A stretch of 64,000 nucleotides of DNA from Paenibacillus hamazuiensis (GCF_023276405.1 NZ_JALRMO010000001.1:4216001-4280000), one strand, 5' to 3'. Positions 52,311 through 61,108 are shown, numbered from the stretch's first letter. Notes: generated by a model from the letters alone, not told the origin. Made by a program: numbers and translations.

Positions 52311-53231
52311 ATGTCTGAAATGATCGTCGATTCCGTTGAAATAGGCAGGCTTCCCGACGTTCGAATGTCCTTTCATCTGATGGGGATGCATATTCGCGAA
52401 GTGGGTTCCCGGTGGACATATCCATCCCATGAACATCCTATATACGAGCTTCATTGGATGGTCGAAGGGGACATGAAGATGATCGTCGAGGGGCAGATTT
52501 ACGATCAAAAAAAGGGAGATCTGCTTTTCATACGTCCGGGAATCATCCATTCGTGCAAGTCGGCAGGCTCTCGTGGTTTCACTTATTTTTGCGTGCACTT
52601 CAGTGTAGCCGATCCCGCTTTCTCCAAAGAGCTGGAGCGCCATCAAGCCGCCTGCTACGAAGCCTCCTCTCCCCTTGTCAAAGAGTTGACTCCCTTCCTA
52701 ACGGACTTATGCAATCTTGCGGTTGAAAACAAGAGTCGATCGCTTTCCGCCGCAAAAAGCATGAAGGTGTACGCAGCCGTGTTTGGGCTTTTGGGAACGT
52801 TGGTGGAACATCTGTCTCAAACTGACAACGTCGTGCTTACGAAGAAGGAATTACTGGCCAGCCGCATCGCCGAATATATTGAGGCTTCGATCCGCAGCAA
52901 CCTGCTTCATGGCCAATTGGAAGACAGCGAAAGAAAATTCGTCCAAGATATAGCCGAATCCTTAAAATTAAGTCCATCCCAGGTGAACCGGATATTTCAA
53001 CAGGTTTACGGGAAGGCTCCCCGCAAATATATGTCGGAAATTTTGTTAAGCGAAGCCCGGCGCCTGCTGCTTCAGACGGACTTGTCCATAGATCATATCG
53101 CCATGATCCTCCGGTATAAATCAAGCGCCCACTTCAGCCGCCAGTTTAAGCGCTGGACCGCCATGACCCCAAGCGAGTGCAGAAGCAGCGCAGAGCGTGG
53201 TAGCCCAAACGAATCGAGTAGGAGGGGGTGA
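52311..53231 (+). CDS. Cupin-AraC one-component transcription regulator
   Basis: Regulator of 306 residues. The N-terminal half is a cupin sensor barrel (HEHPIYELHWMVEGDM, KKGDLLFIRPGIIHSC), which binds a small effector such as a sugar. The C-terminal AraC domain has FVQDIAESLKLSPSQVNRIF and the second helix-turn-helix in SIDHIAMILRYKSSAHFSRQ. The chosen ATG at 52311 follows AGGAGG at 9 bases; the open frame extends 19 codons upstream without a site. It is divergent from the GntR gene and converges on sigK. Targets may be the GntR/transporter locus. Confidence 0.92.
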   Translation: MSEMIVDSVEIGRLPDVRMSFHLMGMHIREVGSRWTYPSHEHPIYELHWMVEGDMKMIVEGQIYDQKKGDLLFIRPGIIHSCKSAGSRGFTYFCVHFSVADPAFSKELERHQAACYEASSPLVKELTPFLTDLCNLAVENKSRSLSAAKSMKVYAAVFGLLGTLVEHLSQTDNVVLTKKELLASRIAEYIEASIRSNLLHGQLEDSERKFVQDIAESLKLSPSQVNRIFQQVYGKAPRKYMSEILLSEARRLLLQTDLSIDHIAMILRYKSSAHFSRQFKRWTAMTPSECRSSAERGSPNESSRRG

Positions 53232-53284
53232 CTAACTCCCTTCTCCGGGTAGAGAGGTACACCCAACCGATGGCCCCAATCCCA

Positions 53285-53321
53285 AAGAACCCGGCGTACG
53301 GTTTTCCCGCGCCGGGCTCTT
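53285..53321. terminator. Hairpin between converging AraC and sigK genes
   Basis: 12-bp stem AAGAACCCGGCG/CGCCGGGCTCTT (53285-53296 with 53310-53321, one mismatch). T-runs are weak on both sides (TTCTTT on the minus strand). It lies 54 bases past the AraC stop and 72 bases past the sigK stop, so it probably serves both. Confidence 0.65.
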
Positions 53322-53392
53322 CAGAAATGGCTTTTACAGCATTTCGTGTGTCTTTATCCGATCAAGCGGAATGAAGCTTTTCGGTCGATTAT

Positions 53393-54094
53393 TCAGCGTT
53401 TTTGCTTATAAAACTCATGGTACAGCTTCATCAGCGCGCGCTTCTCGATCCGTGACACGTACGAGCGCGAGATGCCCAGCTCCTTCGCGATCTCCCGCTG
53501 CGTCCGCTCCTCGCCGCCGGCCTCGAGGCCGAATCGGCCGACGACGACCTCCCGTTCCCGTTCGTCCAATATATCCAAATTACGGTAAATTTTGCTTTTC
53601 TCGATCTTCAGCTGCACTTTATCTACAACATCGTCGGCCTCCGTACCGAGAATATCGATGAGCGTGATTTCATTGCCCTCCTTGTCGGTCCCGATGGGGT
53701 CGTGCAAAGAGACGTCCTTGCGTGTTTTTTTGAGCGAACGCAAATGCATGAGAATTTCGTTCTCGATACAACGTGCCGCGAACGTTGCAAGCTTCGTGCC
53801 TTTATCCGGCGAAAACGATTCGATCGCTTTGATCAAGCCAATAGTACCGATGGAGATGAGGTCTTCCAGATCCTCACCGGTATTGTCGAATTTTTTGACG
53901 ATGTGGGCCACGAGACGCAGATTATGCTCGATGAGCAAATTTCTCGAATGCTGATTGCCTTGGGCCATTAACCTCAAATGCTTTTCTTCTTCATCTTCGG
54001 CGAGCGGTTGGGGAAAAGCATTGTTTTTTACATATGAAACCAGCAGCATTAATTCTTTAATGAACAGTGCTATCGCGGAAAATAATCCAGGCAC
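53393..54094 (-). CDS. sigK: Sporulation sigma factor SigK (pro-sigma-K)
   Basis: Mother-cell sigma factor of 233 residues that drives late sporulation genes. Hallmarks are [34 protein letters not shown], the -10 recognition helix [20 protein letters not shown], and the -35 recognition helix [20 protein letters not shown]. Alignment with the known Bacillus protein places the start at GTG 54094 (protein [20 protein letters not shown]), with GGGGGTGG just upstream; the ATG at 54109 would add five residues and has no site. The first ~20 residues are the hydrophobic pro-sequence removed by SpoIVFB-type proteolysis before the SYVKNN segment. The gene is continuous, with no skin element. A CATAAGATG at 54123-54132 resembles a sigma-E/K -10 box. 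Confidence 0.96.
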   Translation of the reverse strand: MPGLFSAIALFIKELMLLVSYVKNNAFPQPLAEDEEEKHLRLMAQGNQHSRNLLIEHNLRLVAHIVKKFDNTGEDLEDLISIGTIGLIKAIESFSPDKGTKLATFAARCIENEILMHLRSLKKTRKDVSLHDPIGTDKEGNEITLIDILGTEADDVVDKVQLKIEKSKIYRNLDILDEREREVVVGRFGLEAGGEERTQREIAKELGISRSYVSRIEKRALMKLYHEFYKQKR

Positions 54095-54227
54095 GTCAGC
54101 CACCCCCATGATGAGATTAGTATCATCTTATGTGGGCCCGTGCCTAACCGTGCATGTACAGCTTAAAAATACTAACTCTCCGCAGGACGGAGAGATAGAC
54201 GATTTCCTGGATCGAAGCAGCCGGCAA

Positions 54228-54271
54228 AAAAGCCATGCCCCATCTCTGCTGGCAGAGAAGGCATGGCTTTT
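54228..54271 (-). terminator. Terminator of the D-amino-acid/sugar operon
   Basis: 12-bp perfect stem AAAAGCCATGCC/GGCATGGCTTTT (54228-54239 with 54260-54271) enclosing a second hairpin TCTCTGC/GCAGAGA. The minus-strand product ends in GGCTTTTTTGCC. It begins 42 bases past the RidA-like stop. Confidence 0.88.
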
Positions 54272-54313
54272 GATCGCATTCATTCCGGAGGGTATTTCGG
54301 CCGCGGAACGAGC

Positions 54314-54778
54314 CTAATCCCGAATCTCAACAATCAGCTCGATTTCCACCGGCGTATGAAAAGGCAGATCGCTCGTGCCGATGGCGGATCTGGCGTGCCG
54401 CCCGCTCTCGCCGAAAACGTCGATCAGCAAATTGGACGCGCCGTTCATGACGTAAGGCTGATCGGCGAAGCCGGGCGCGCTGTTGACGAAGCCGAGCAGC
54501 TTGACGATTTTCACGACGCGGTCGAGGTCGCCGAGGTAGCTCTTCATGACGGCAAGACAATTGATGATCACCTGCCGCGCCGCCTGCTGCCCCTGCTCGA
54601 TCGTCAGATCGCTGCCGAGCTTGCCTTCGTACATGAGGACGCCGTCGATGCGGCAGTCCTGGCCGGACAAGTACAGCAGATTGCCGGTCCGGTTGCACGG
54701 AATATAGGAGAAACGAGGCTCTCCCACGGGGGGCAGCTCGATGTTCAGTTCTTTCAGACGCGCTTCAATTTTGGACAT
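54314..54778 (-). CDS. RidA/YjgF-family protein
   Basis: Protein of 154 residues, of the longer RidA-related type with an N-terminal LKELNIELPPVGEPRFSYIP stretch. The beta-strand LLYLSGQDCRIDG, the helix ARQVIINCLAVMKSYLGDLD and the C-terminal PVEIELIVEIRD match the YjgF fold. The Arg that binds the carboxylate in classical RidA (SAIGTSDLP replaces GRSAVGV-type segments) is not in the usual context, so the exact reaction is uncertain. RidA proteins hydrolyse reactive enamines such as 2-aminoacrylate made by serine dehydratases; a D-serine-dehydratase-like gene lies two genes upstream, which makes that role attractive. Last gene of its operon. Confidence 0.88.
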   Translation of the reverse strand: MSKIEARLKELNIELPPVGEPRFSYIPCNRTGNLLYLSGQDCRIDGVLMYEGKLGSDLTIEQGQQAARQVIINCLAVMKSYLGDLDRVVKIVKLLGFVNSAPGFADQPYVMNGASNLLIDVFGESGRHARSAIGTSDLPFHTPVEIELIVEIRD

Positions 54779-54815
54779 GTGAACCGACTCCTTTAGATCG
54801 TGGTTAGTATAAAAA

Positions 54816-56444
54816 TCACCGAGGATGATGTCCCGAGCCCGAGCCGCAGCTGCACAGGCCGGCGCGCAGGAGCATACCTTCTCGCGCCGTCGTATGTACG
54901 CCTGCGTCCAGCGTCAAATTCCCGCCGACGATGACATGGGAGATGCCCTCCGGATATTGCCGCGGCTCCTGATAAGTGGCCGTGTCGCGAATCGCCGCCG
55001 GGTCGAATACCGTCAGATCGGCGGCGTAGCCCGGCACGATCAGCCCGCGTTTGCCAAGCCGGAACCGCTGCACCGGGAACGAGGTTACCTTGCGCACGGC
55101 CTGCTCCAGCGACAGCGTTTTTTTCTCCCGCACGTACCGGGAAAACAGGCGCGGGAACGAGCCGTACAGCCGCGGGTGCGGCTTGCCGGTTTCGCAGTGG
55201 AGGCTGTCGGAGGCAATCAGCGATTGCTCCCAGCCGACCACCTGGTCGACGTCGCTGTCGGACATGTGAAAATATACGATGGATACTTGACCGTCCTCCT
55301 CCAGCAGCAAATCCATCACGCAGTCGACCGGATGCTGACCGCGCTCCTCGCTGATTTCGGCGATCGATTTGCCTTCCAGCGCCGCGTGTCCGGGATGGCG
55401 GACCGACGAGACGATCACCGCCTGCCAGCCGGTGGAGCAGACGAGGTTGTCCCACTCCGTTTGCTCCTCGCCGAGCTCCTGCTTGATCCGCTTGCGCAGC
55501 GCCGGATCGCGGAAGCGTTCCAGCGTGCCGGCGATGCCGCCTTCCAGCGTCCAGGGCGGAAGCACCGTGGTCAGCATCGTGGAGCCTGCGGTGTAGGGGT
55601 ACACGTCGCACGTGACGTCCAGACCGCGGGCTCGCGCGTCCGCGATCAGCTCGAGCGCGTCCAGCGTTTGGCCCCAGTTGCGTTTGCCGGCTGCCTTCAA
55701 ATGGCTGATATGCAGAGGGACGCCGCTTTGTTCGGCGATCCAGATGACTTCCTTCACCGAAGGAAGCAAATTGTTGCCTTCGCCGCGGATGTGCGTGGAG
55801 AAGATGCCGCCGTATTTCGGCAGCACGCGGCAGAGCTCCGCCAACTCCTCCTTGGACGTATAACTGCCCGGCGCATACAGCAGCCCGATCGAGAAGCCGA
55901 TCGCGCCGGCCTGCAGCCCTTCCTCCAGCAGCCGCTTCATATGCCCCAGCTCGGCGGACGTCGCCGGCCGGTTCGCGAAGCCCATCGCCGCGATGCGCAG
56001 CGCGCCGTGGGCGACATAGGTCGCCACATGCTCGGACGGACGGGAAGCGGCCACATGATCCATATATTCGCCGACCGTTCCCCATGGCCACTTCCATTTG
56101 GTCGAGCCGAGCACCGGCTGGACGTACGTTTGCAGCATTTCCGCCCGTTCCGCGACAAACGGCGCCGGAGCGAGACCGCAGTTGCCGATCACCTCCGTCG
56201 TAACGCCCTGGCGTAGCTTGATCTCACTGTACGGATAATCGAGAATCATCAGATCGGAATGGCAGTGTCCGTCGATAAATCCCGGCGAGATGACGTGTTT
56301 CCGCGCATCGATAATCCGCCCCGCCTCCACATCCAGCCGGCCGACGGCGGCGATTTTGCCGTCCGCTATGCCGACGTCTCCGTAAAACCACGGATTGCCT
56401 GTGCCGTCGACGATTTTCCCGTTTCGAATAATTAAGTCCAGCAT
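54816..56444 (-). CDS. N-acyl-D-amino-acid deacylase (D-aminoacylase)
   Basis: Amidohydrolase-superfamily enzyme of 542 residues. The N-terminal beta-sandwich (DLIIRNGKIVDGTGNPWFYG) leads to the metal motif GFIDGHCHSD, then VIGNCGLAPAP with the Cys typical of D-aminoacylases, STHIRGEG, LHISHLKAAG and a late metal Asp region near VYFHMSDSDV. The enzyme removes the acyl group from N-acyl-D-amino acids. ATG 56444 is preferred to the TTG two codons earlier because GGGGA is 9 bases upstream. It is followed 37 bp later by the RidA-like gene and preceded by a PLP enzyme acting on D-amino acids. Confidence 0.92.
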   Translation of the reverse strand: MLDLIIRNGKIVDGTGNPWFYGDVGIADGKIAAVGRLDVEAGRIIDARKHVISPGFIDGHCHSDLMILDYPYSEIKLRQGVTTEVIGNCGLAPAPFVAERAEMLQTYVQPVLGSTKWKWPWGTVGEYMDHVAASRPSEHVATYVAHGALRIAAMGFANRPATSAELGHMKRLLEEGLQAGAIGFSIGLLYAPGSYTSKEELAELCRVLPKYGGIFSTHIRGEGNNLLPSVKEVIWIAEQSGVPLHISHLKAAGKRNWGQTLDALELIADARARGLDVTCDVYPYTAGSTMLTTVLPPWTLEGGIAGTLERFRDPALRKRIKQELGEEQTEWDNLVCSTGWQAVIVSSVRHPGHAALEGKSIAEISEERGQHPVDCVMDLLLEEDGQVSIVYFHMSDSDVDQVVGWEQSLIASDSLHCETGKPHPRLYGSFPRLFSRYVREKKTLSLEQAVRKVTSFPVQRFRLGKRGLIVPGYAADLTVFDPAAIRDTATYQEPRQYPEGISHVIVGGNLTLDAGVHTTAREGMLLRAGLCSCGSGSGHHPR

Positions 56445-56523
56445 CGTCAAAGTCCCCTTTCCCGGAAGTTTCCCTCTCCTGATTTCCCGGCTTTCCGACT
56501 TCCGGCTTCCGGTTGACCCGGCG

Positions 56524-57645
56524 TTATTCCAGCATGCCCCGCGCCAGCACGGGCACCTTTTCCACCCGGCCGCCGTCCACGAAATAAATATGATTGTGCA
56601 AATTAAGCGTGCTGCATACGTGATTCGGGACGATGCGGACGCGGTCGCCTACCTTGAGCGGGTGATGCGGCTCGAGACGAATGACGCCGTGCTCCTCGGA
56701 AAGCCGTTCCAGCACCGCCTCCGGCGCTTCGAGAATATGGCCGAAGCCTTTCAGCTGCAGCGGGTTGGTTCCCGGCTGAACGTCGGTCGCAAACGTCTTG
56801 CTGCCGCCGTCGATAACCGCGTAGTGCGGCGACGGGCGGCTGACGACCGTCGCTTCGATGAACGCCGCGCAGTCACTCAGCGAGCAGACGCCGAAGGCGG
56901 CCTGCATCCGGTCGTAAAACACGTAGGTGCCGGGGCGGATTTCCGTCACGCCCTTTACCTGCGCGGCGTAAAGGCCGGTCGGCGTCGAGCCGACGCTGAC
57001 GTCGGCGATCGGGATCCCGTCCGCCCGCATCGTTTCGGCGAGCTGCACCATCAGCTCGCCTTCCTCGCGGCCTGCGCGCTGCAATTCCATCGTCGGCTTG
57101 CCCTCGAGGAGCGCGCCGCGGAACGTGAAAATGCCCGTCAGCTGCAAATGGGGAAGCTCATGAATACGCCGGGCCAGAGCCGCGGCCTGCTCCCGGGATA
57201 CGCCGGTCCGCTGCAGCCCGGTATCGATTTCCAGCCGCACCTGGAACGTGACTCCAAGCCGTCCGGCCTCCTCCGACAACCGGCGCGCGCCTTCTTCGCC
57301 GTCCACGCCGACGATTAGCCGGATCCTCCTGCCAAGCCGCGCCGCTCTTTCAATTTTTGACGGCGTCACCAGCGGATAGGCGACAAAAATATCTCCGATG
57401 CCGTGCTCCGCCATCACTTCGGCTTCGGAAATTTTCGCGACGGTGATGCCGACCGCGCCCGCTTCCAGCTGAGCTTTGGCTACGGACGGGATTTTATGCG
57501 TCTTGGCATGGGGACGCAGCGCTACACCGCAGCGCTGCGCGGCGTCCGCCATAACGCGAATATTCGCCATCATCGTCGGTACGTCGATTAGCAAACAAGG
57601 GGTTTCCGGCAATACATTCTCCTCCTTTGAAATGTCGGGAATCAT
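56524..57645 (-). CDS. PLP enzyme of the D-threonine aldolase/D-serine dehydratase (DSD1) family
   Basis: Fold-type III PLP enzyme of 373 residues with the alanine-racemase-like N-terminal barrel. The PLP lysine is K48 in LRPHAKTHKIP. The C-terminal domain has the metal-binding PNHVCSTLNLH, the His-x-Cys arrangement used by D-serine dehydratases and D-threonine aldolases. It would convert a beta-hydroxy-D-amino acid to a 2-oxo acid plus ammonia (dehydratase) or to glycine plus aldehyde (aldolase). With D-aminoacylase 79 bp downstream and a RidA-like protein after it, a pathway from N-acyl-D-amino acid to a keto acid is plausible. Which of the two reactions applies cannot be decided from sequence. 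Confidence 0.9.
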   Translation of the reverse strand: MIPDISKEENVLPETPCLLIDVPTMMANIRVMADAAQRCGVALRPHAKTHKIPSVAKAQLEAGAVGITVAKISEAEVMAEHGIGDIFVAYPLVTPSKIERAARLGRRIRLIVGVDGEEGARRLSEEAGRLGVTFQVRLEIDTGLQRTGVSREQAAALARRIHELPHLQLTGIFTFRGALLEGKPTMELQRAGREEGELMVQLAETMRADGIPIADVSVGSTPTGLYAAQVKGVTEIRPGTYVFYDRMQAAFGVCSLSDCAAFIEATVVSRPSPHYAVIDGGSKTFATDVQPGTNPLQLKGFGHILEAPEAVLERLSEEHGVIRLEPHHPLKVGDRVRIVPNHVCSTLNLHNHIYFVDGGRVEKVPVLARGMLE

Positions 57646-57687
57646 CTCACAAGCGGGTCCTCCGTTTTACTTGACGCTTATCCCGCT

Positions 57688-58536
57688 TTAGCTGCGGATC
57701 GACTCCAGCGCCTTTTGCACATATTCCACCGAACGGATCGAACCGTCGCGCTGCTCCTCGTCGCCTTCGAATTCGACCGAGACCCACCCATCATAGCCGC
57801 CTTGATGAAGCCGGGCCAGCAGACTGTGCACATCGACGCCGCCTTCGCCCAGCACTTTGCCGGCATAACGGTCGCCGTTTAATGCCGAGTAGGTGTTTCC
57901 GGCATAGCCGCCGTCCACCGGTACAAAATCTTTGGCATGCACGTGATTCACGAGCGGCTGCAGCACATCCAGAGCGTCGCCGGGCAGCTCGCCGACCAGC
58001 AAAAAGTTGCCCATATCAAACGTGCTGCGCAGCGCCTCGGAGTCCACAGCGCGGATGATATCCCGCACCTGCTCCGCCTTTCCGGCAAACAAGCCGTGGT
58101 TTTCCAAACATAACACGACGTTTTTGCGGCCGGCGTAATCGGCCGCCGCTTTCAGCCCATCGACGATCCAGCGCCGAGCTTCGGCAAAATCGACGCCTTC
58201 CTGGCGGTTGCCGGAAAAGACGCGCACGACCTTCGCCCCGTAAGCCGCGGCGATATCGACCGATTCCGTGATCTGCCGCAGCTGTCCGGCGCGCTCCTGT
58301 GCATCCGGCAGCGCGAAATTGTTGCTCGCCCCGACGCAGGCCACCTCGAGATTTTCCTGCTGCAGCGCCCTTTCGATCGCAGATTGGCTCTCGTCATCGG
58401 GATACCAGAAGCGGTGAAGCAGCTCCACGCCAGCGGCGCGGGTTTCGCGGCCCGCGAACCGGATGAAGTCGATGTTTTTCCATGTATGATTGTAAAAATA
58501 CGAATGGCAGCTCCATACGCTCAGGCTTGTTTTCAC
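57688..58536 (-). CDS. Sugar phosphate isomerase/epimerase-like (xylose isomerase-like TIM barrel)
   Basis: TIM-barrel protein of 282 residues. Probable metal ligands appear in VLCLENHGLF (Glu), STFDMGNFLLVG (Asp), VNHVHAKDFVP (His) and VSVEFEGDEEQ (Glu). The best start is GTG at 58536, 6 bases after GGGAGGG; the ATG at 58551 overlaps that site. The family includes isomerases, epimerases and dehydratases acting on sugars and inosose, so a substrate cannot be named. It is one of two such genes in tandem (30-bp gap), together with a Gfo/Idh oxidoreductase, an arrangement typical of 3-keto-sugar and inositol-type pathways. Confidence 0.88.
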   Translation of the reverse strand: MKTSLSVWSCHSYFYNHTWKNIDFIRFAGRETRAAGVELLHRFWYPDDESQSAIERALQQENLEVACVGASNNFALPDAQERAGQLRQITESVDIAAAYGAKVVRVFSGNRQEGVDFAEARRWIVDGLKAAADYAGRKNVVLCLENHGLFAGKAEQVRDIIRAVDSEALRSTFDMGNFLLVGELPGDALDVLQPLVNHVHAKDFVPVDGGYAGNTYSALNGDRYAGKVLGEGGVDVHSLLARLHQGGYDGWVSVEFEGDEEQRDGSIRSVEYVQKALESIRS

Positions 58537-58566
58537 GTTATTCCCTCCCATATCCCCATCCGGCGC

Positions 58567-59442
58567 TTAACGGTACCTTTTAATGAACTGCACGGCTTTG
58601 CGGATGTCGTCCTCCGGGCGCTCGCCCACTTCCCGCTCGATGGTCAAATAACCTTCGTACCTGATCTCCGTCAACGCGGCAAAATAGCTGTCGAAGTCGA
58701 CCGAGCCTTCGCCTAACGGCACCTCGCGGAAGCTGTCGCCGCCCGCGGCCATCTGCGCAATATGCTCATGATCCATCGGATCGAAACCGAGCGCGCCGTA
58801 TACCAGCCGCGGATCGACCTCGCGCAGCCGCAGACCGTCCTTCACATGCGTATGGACGATGTAGTCCTTGAGCAGCCGCACGCCTTGGACCGGGTCGTCC
58901 CCGGTCACCATCACCATATTGGCGGGATCGAAGTTGACGGATACGCCGTTTGTGCTCAGCGTATCCAAAAACGATTTCAAATGGGCCGCCGTCTCCGGCC
59001 CCGTTTCGATCGCGAAGAAGGCGTCCATGCTTTTCGCGTACTGCCCGAGCTCCTCGCATGCCGTCTGCATCGCCTCATACACTTCGTCGCCCGGGTTCTC
59101 CGGCACAATCCCGATATGCGTCGTGACGATCCGCGTGCCCAGATCGAGCGCCAGCTCCAAAATCCGCTTCGACATGTCGATTTTTTCCGGATTTGCCTTG
59201 CGGTCCTGAAAACCGTGGCCGCCAAGGTCCCCGCACAGCGCGGAAACCTCGAGGCCGAGATCTTCAATATACGTCTTCAGTTCCCGGCGGTCCGCCGCCG
59301 TCAGCGCGCGCGGGTCCATCTCGCCTGCAACGGCATATATCTGCACGCCGTCGGCGCCGACTTCTCGCGCCTTCACCAGCCCTTGGCGCACGCCGACGCC
59401 GAAGCTGTCCACCATCACGCCGATTTTGTTCGTCAGCTTCAT
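58567..59442 (-). CDS. Sugar phosphate isomerase/epimerase-like (xylose isomerase-like TIM barrel)
   Basis: TIM-barrel protein of 291 residues, clearly a relative of its neighbour. Metal-site segments are FFAIETGPET (Glu), VNFDPANMVMV (Asp), VHTHVKDGLR (His) and LTIEREVGE (Glu). It follows the Gfo/Idh gene by 24 bp and precedes the second isomerase by 30 bp. In comparable operons the oxidoreductase oxidises a sugar ring carbon and isomerase-like proteins epimerise or eliminate from the keto sugar. The role in this operon is inferred from that pattern. Confidence 0.9.
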   Translation of the reverse strand: MKLTNKIGVMVDSFGVGVRQGLVKAREVGADGVQIYAVAGEMDPRALTAADRRELKTYIEDLGLEVSALCGDLGGHGFQDRKANPEKIDMSKRILELALDLGTRIVTTHIGIVPENPGDEVYEAMQTACEELGQYAKSMDAFFAIETGPETAAHLKSFLDTLSTNGVSVNFDPANMVMVTGDDPVQGVRLLKDYIVHTHVKDGLRLREVDPRLVYGALGFDPMDHEHIAQMAAGGDSFREVPLGEGSVDFDSYFAALTEIRYEGYLTIEREVGERPEDDIRKAVQFIKRYR

Positions 59443-59466
59443 AAGATTTTCCTCCCCTTAAGCGGC

Positions 59467-60537
59467 TCAGCGCTCGCCATCGAAGCGGATTTCTTTTCCT
59501 TCGGCCGCGGATTCGTAAATGGCGCACAATATTTTCATCATCTCGACGCCGTCCTCGACGGGACTGACCGGCTCCAAACGTCCTTGGCAGCAGCCGACAA
59601 AATGGTCGATCTCGCTTTGAAAGCCCGCTTCGAAATCAAACGATAGCCGGTCGGCCTGCGGCTGTAGGTTTAACATCACGTCGTGACGCTCCGTGGCCAG
59701 CAGCAGTTCGGGTTCCACCTGGGCTCCCCCCTTGGTGCCGTGGATCGAAATCGTCGTTTCGTTTTTGACCGCATGCAGCGTAAAGCTCACGTCCACCATA
59801 AGCGACGCGCCGTTCTCGAAGCGGATCAGCGCGTTCGCCAAATCCTCGACATCGTTTTTGTCCGCATCGTAATCCGCCGCTTTATAAAAAGATAAATGCT
59901 GCACGTTCGCGCGGTTGCCCAGCTTGCGGTATGTATTGCCGGACACCGACTTCACCTTCGGCTTGCCCATCAAATACCAGCATAAATCGATCGCATGCAC
60001 GCCGATGTCGATCAGCGGACCGCCGCCGGAGCGCTCCTTGTCGCTGAACCAGCCGCCGGGATTGCCGAGACGGCGCAGATAACTCGCCTTCGCGTAATAA
60101 ATCTCGCCCAGCTCGCCGGCATCGATAAACCGCCGCAATATTTGCGTCGTCTGGCCATAGCGGCGGACGAAGCCGACCTGAAACACCTTGCCGCTTCGGC
60201 GGACCGCCTCCTGCACCGCCAGCGCCTGCTCCACCGTCTGGCAAAGCGGCTTCTCGCAAAGCACGTGCTTGCCGGCATCCAGCGCGGCGATGCTGAACTC
60301 GGCGTGCGTGTTGTTCCAGGTGCAGATGCTCACCGCATCCACATCCCCGTTCCCCAGCAGGTCACTAGCGTCGGTGTAGACGTTTGGAATGTTGTACTTC
60401 GCCGCCTTTTCCTCCGCGCGCCCGCGGTTCATATCGCAAATGGCGGCGAGCTCGACCTCCGGGTTGTTTGCATACGAGCTCAGATGCATGGCGGAAATCG
60501 AACCTGCGCCGATGACGCCTACTTTAAGTTTGCCCAT
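59467..60537 (-). CDS. Gfo/Idh/MocA-family NAD(P)-dependent sugar oxidoreductase
   Basis: Oxidoreductase of 356 residues. The N-terminal Rossmann motif is KVGVIGAGSISAMHLSSY. The catalytic segment EKPLCQTVEQAL supplies the conserved EKP Lys, and GGPLIDIGVHAIDLCWYLMG supplies the His/Asp pair. This is the first gene of a six-gene operon ending at 54314. GGAGG is 10 bases before ATG 60537. Members oxidise or reduce sugars and cyclitols; the substrate here is unknown. The upstream region has no obvious regulator gene but contains a field of 34-bp repeats. Confidence 0.93.
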   Translation of the reverse strand: MGKLKVGVIGAGSISAMHLSSYANNPEVELAAICDMNRGRAEEKAAKYNIPNVYTDASDLLGNGDVDAVSICTWNNTHAEFSIAALDAGKHVLCEKPLCQTVEQALAVQEAVRRSGKVFQVGFVRRYGQTTQILRRFIDAGELGEIYYAKASYLRRLGNPGGWFSDKERSGGGPLIDIGVHAIDLCWYLMGKPKVKSVSGNTYRKLGNRANVQHLSFYKAADYDADKNDVEDLANALIRFENGASLMVDVSFTLHAVKNETTISIHGTKGGAQVEPELLLATERHDVMLNLQPQADRLSFDFEAGFQSEIDHFVGCCQGRLEPVSPVEDGVEMMKILCAIYESAAEGKEIRFDGER

Positions 60538-60685
60538 AAACGTAACGCCTCCTTGAGATTAGGTAAAAGATGAACTCTGACGAAGTCCTTTGAGGATGAG
60601 TGACCCTGATTCGGCGGAAGTTATCCGATCGAAGCCATTTCGATAAAGATACATTTGTGTTTTATACAAGTTGAACTAAACATTT

Positions 60686-60943
60686 ACGTGGTGCAGCGGT
60701 CGGTTTCGGCTCATGCGGTACATGGTGTAACGGACGGTTGCGACCTATGCAGCACATGGTGTAACAGACGTTTCAGCTCATGCGTTACGTGGTGTAACGT
60801 TTGGTTTCGGCTCATGCGGTACATCGTGCAACGGTAGGTTTCGGTTCTACGTATGGTATCGGTTTATGCAATCAATGTGCAGCGGTCGGTTTGCCTATGC
60901 GGTTCGTACGGTACAGGCTGTAACGGTTGCAGCTGAGCCTATA
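60686..60943. repeat. Imperfect 34-bp tandem repeats
   Basis: Units of 33-34 bases begin at 60686, 60720, 60754, 60787 and 60821, then degenerate copies follow to about 60943. A unit reads roughly ACATGGTGTAACGG then a GGTTTCGGCTCATGCGGT-like half. The first four are clearly aligned head to tail; later ones lose or gain bases. The array is non-coding and lies about 150 bases upstream of the Gfo/Idh gene. The 60538-60685 stretch before it shows only that gene's ribosome binding site. Confidence 0.8.
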
Positions 60944-60967
60944 AGGGCCAAAAGGGTAAGATCAAAA

Positions 60968-61107
60968 CGGTAACGGTTGCCAGTGCGGTTATTTGCGAAC
61001 TTTCGTCGTTTTGAGGGATACAAGATGCGGAATAAGCTCATCTACAACCGTTACCATGTAAAAATGACGTTTTTGAGCCAAATAAGCTCGCCGGCAACCG
61101 TTAGCCT
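60968..61107. repeat. Inverted and direct copies of a ~25-bp AACCGTTA-type element
   Basis: AATAAGCTC(A/G)-N4-CAACCGTTA occurs at 61031-61055 and again exactly 50 bases later at 61081-61105. The complementary sequence GGTAACGGTTGCCAGTGCGG followed by TTATT is at 60969-60993. The copies can fold on one another over about 140 bases. It lies just downstream of the MFS gene, and could act as a transcript-end structure or be an intergenic repeat family. Confidence 0.65.
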
Positions 61108-61108
61108 G

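Noticed and set aside
53393-54109. A longer SigK start at ATG 54109
   Set aside because: No ribosome binding site, and it would add five residues relative to known pro-sigma-K; GTG 54094 aligns exactly.
60686-60943. CRISPR array
   Set aside because: The repeats are contiguous with no unique spacers, degenerate quickly, and no cas genes are present.
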